7,401 nucleotides of DNA. Origin: Desulfobacterales bacterium. GTDB lineage: Bacteria; Desulfobacterota; Desulfobacteria; Desulfobacterales; JAFDCJ01. Of this stretch, positions 6,665 to 7,401 are shown one piece after another. The notes below the pieces were generated by a model. It had not been told where the DNA came from. It saw nothing but the letters and a program-made list of their open reading frames with translations, and did not search any database. How positions within the stretch are numbered: the first letter of the stretch is position 1; each line of letters starts with the position of its first letter. Location: contig CP070771.1 in assembly GCA_020345785.1 (NCBI GenBank), positions 5,571,361-5,578,761 of the forward strand. Reading direction: 5' to 3'. Both the position numbers and the translations under genes were made by a program.

Positions 6665-6699
6665 AATTTTTTGCCGCGTTTGCGCGAAATTGAAAAATT
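6665..6699 (+). terminator. Weak hairpin after the iron-sulfur gene, possible terminator
   Basis: An outer stem AATTTTT / AAAAATT (6665-6671, 6693-6699) encloses a small CGCG-TTTG-CGCG hairpin (6675-6686), about 40 bp past the stop codon. The A/T-rich outer stem gives a T-run on either strand, but the GC core is only 4 bp, so termination here is uncertain. Confidence 0.3.
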
Positions 6700-6720
6700 C
6701 TTAACCGGATCAAGTAAAAG

Positions 6721-6742
6721 TTGTGTAATTGAGGTTATACAA
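6721..6742. promoter_or_regulatory. AT-rich dyad, possible activator site
   Basis: TTGTGTAA-N6-TTATACAA is an 8-bp inverted repeat with a single mismatch. It lies about 130-150 bp upstream of the start predicted from the sigma-54 promoter at 6846, where enhancer-binding proteins commonly sit. Function inferred from position. Confidence 0.4.
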
Positions 6743-6763
6743 TTCTGTAAATTTTTCCACATA

Positions 6764-6779
6764 TGACGAATCCACGTCA
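6764..6779. promoter_or_regulatory. Dyad TGACG-N6-CGTCA
   Basis: A perfect 5-bp inverted repeat around a 6-bp spacer, roughly 95-110 bp upstream of the predicted sigma-54 start site. It may be a second regulator-binding site paired with the dyad at 6721. Confidence 0.35.
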
Positions 6780-6845
6780 GTATAAAATGCCCCGCCTTTG
6801 CGCTAAATACCTATAATAATTACGGTCAGAGATTGCCACTTGCGT

Positions 6846-6861
6846 TGGCATAATGCTTGCT
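6846..6861 (+). promoter_or_regulatory. Sigma-54 (RpoN) promoter, -24/-12 type
   Basis: TGGCAT-N5-TTGCT matches the RpoN consensus TGGCAC-N5-TTGCW at all but one position, with the invariant GG (6847-6848) and GC (6859-6860) correctly spaced. Transcription would start near 6872 and run rightward. No convincing protein gene follows within the window; the transcript would enter the structured region at 7091-7164. Confidence 0.62.
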
Positions 6862-7090
6862 AAGCAGTAGTTACGAAAGCGTTTGGCTATATCTATGCGG
6901 TCCCGTGTTCCATTCTTCAAATTATTAAAAATTTACAATGGAAGCTTCATTGAACGACGGGATGCATTTCGAGCAAGATCCGAAAAATCTTCGTAAATGT
7001 ATCAATGTTTAGAATAATTGAAGGTGGTGCACGCGAAAACAAATTATAAAAAACACTCAGCGGCACGGTAGTATCAGTAACAGCCCCTCC
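6862..7090. other. Noncoding stretch after the sigma-54 promoter
   Basis: No credible gene. Two very short rightward frames (33 codons from 6895, 24 codons from 6938) lack ribosome-binding sites. Local structure: an imperfect palindrome around GAAGCTTC (about 6937-6953) and a short AAGAT/ATCTT hairpin near 6975-6991. Confidence 0.5.
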
Positions 7091-7164
7091 AGGCGCCGTC
7101 CGGATGGCAGCTCGACCGAGCAAAGGGCAGGGCCGTCCGACCACAAGCCATCCGGATGGCGCCT
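7091..7164. repeat. 18-bp inverted repeat with palindromic arms
   Basis: The arm at 7091-7108 (aggcgccgtccggatggc) and its complement at 7147-7164 match at 17 of 18 positions; the mismatch becomes a G-U pair in rightward RNA. The right arm contains a perfect 14-bp palindrome GCCATCCGGATGGC (7147-7160) and the left arm its one-base variant. A third partial copy, GCCGTCCG, lies at 7132-7139. A small GCTC-N4-GAGC hairpin (about 7110-7121) is nested inside. There is no T-run, so it is not a terminator. GC content is far above the flanks. Confidence 0.8.
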
Positions 7165-7234
7165 CCACAAACAATCAAGTAAAGAATTCTTACCCATAAG
7201 GTCAGGCGTTGACTTCACCCTGATACAATCACTC

Positions 7235-7263
7235 TTGACTATATCGTTCGGCGGGATTATCAA
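7235..7263 (+). promoter_or_regulatory. Possible sigma-70-type promoter
   Basis: TTGACT (5 of 6), a 17-bp spacer (7241-7257) and TATCAA (4 of 6). Transcription would begin near 7270, just before a 6-bp hairpin with a 3-nt loop (7274-7288) and the inverted-repeat element at 7320. Confidence 0.45.
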
Positions 7264-7319
7264 TTAAGAGCGAGCTTTCGTCGGAAGCATGAATGATGCC
7301 GTTAAAATTCTTTATATAC

Positions 7320-7401
7320 ATCAGCGACCAGTAACAGATATTGGTTCCGGCCCCTTCCAGGGGCCTTCCTCATACCCTCAGCTCTGCTGGTGGTCGCTGA
7401 T
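7320..7401. repeat. 82-bp structured element with perfect 11-bp terminal inverted repeats
   Basis: ATCAGCGACCA (7320-7330) and its exact complement (7391-7401) bracket the element, which ends at the last base of the window. Inside are a strong hairpin GGCCCC-TTCCA-GGGGCC (7349-7365) and a small one CAGC-TCT-GCTG (7379-7389), so the RNA or single strand would fold into a branched structure. It does not read as a tRNA. It could be a small noncoding RNA, a MITE-like element, or the first part of something continuing past the window. Confidence 0.7.

Noticed and set aside
6895..7012. Two small plus-strand frames (33 codons from 6895, 24 codons from 6938) after the sigma-54 promoter
   Set aside because: Neither has a Shine-Dalgarno site, they overlap in different frames, and no motif or signal peptide is visible.
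7091..7164. Integron attC site
   Set aside because: The core sites GTTRRRY and RYYYAAC are absent at the ends and no integrase or cassette gene is present.
7057..7263. Minus-strand open frame of 68 codons over the GC-rich inverted repeat
   Set aside because: Its content is produced by the palindromic repeat, an overlapping minus-strand frame spans the same bases, and it has no family resemblance.
7320..7401. tRNA gene
   Set aside because: The closing stem is 11 bp rather than 7 and no T-loop motif, anticodon-arm geometry or 3' acceptor pattern is present.

Overview
This looks like a stretch of chromosome from an anaerobic bacterium, most likely a Desulfobacterota (Desulfobacterales-type) sulfate reducer or a relative. 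That placement is an inference. It rests on the branched-chain amino-acid permeases, the multi-cluster iron-sulfur protein, a sigma-54-type promoter, and intergenic patches of degenerate 7-bp repeats of a kind I associate with that group. No rRNA, recognisable tRNA, CRISPR array, transposase or phage gene is visible.

Layout. Positions 1-1957, minus strand: two permease genes of a Liv-type (HAAT) ABC importer. livH comes first and livM follows, running off the window edge. They are separated by 263 bp that contain an imperfect inverted repeat built from 7-bp units. Positions 1958-2624: an intergenic region between livH and the rightward genes. It holds a very strong sigma-70-type promoter followed about 50 bp later by a clean intrinsic terminator (a candidate ~75-nt small RNA), then a second good promoter for the next gene. 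Positions 2625-5125, plus strand: a compact three-gene unit with junctions of 0 bp and a 4-bp overlap. It encodes a Pal/OmpA-like lipoprotein, a GT-B-fold glycosyltransferase-like protein, and a putative molybdenum-cofactor-carrier (SLOG-type) protein with an extra C-terminal domain. Positions 5126-5527: a repeat-rich spacer. Positions 5528-6622: a cytoplasmic iron-sulfur protein with a winged-helix-like N-terminus, two cysteine-rich motifs of unusual spacing and two classical 4Fe-4S motifs. Positions 6623-7401: about 780 bp with no convincing protein gene but much structure. It holds dyads, a near-consensus sigma-54 promoter, an 18-bp-stem inverted repeat, a sigma-70-like promoter, and an 82-bp element with perfect 11-bp terminal inverted repeats ending exactly at the window edge.

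How the parts relate. LivH and LivM would form the membrane channel for branched-chain amino acids or related amides; the ATPases and binding protein are not in the window. The Pal-led unit is probably one transcript from the promoter at 2513-2541, but its three products have no obvious shared pathway. The iron-sulfur protein appears to be a separate unit. The most unexplained parts are the putative small RNA at 2313-2387 and the structured noncoding tail after 6623.
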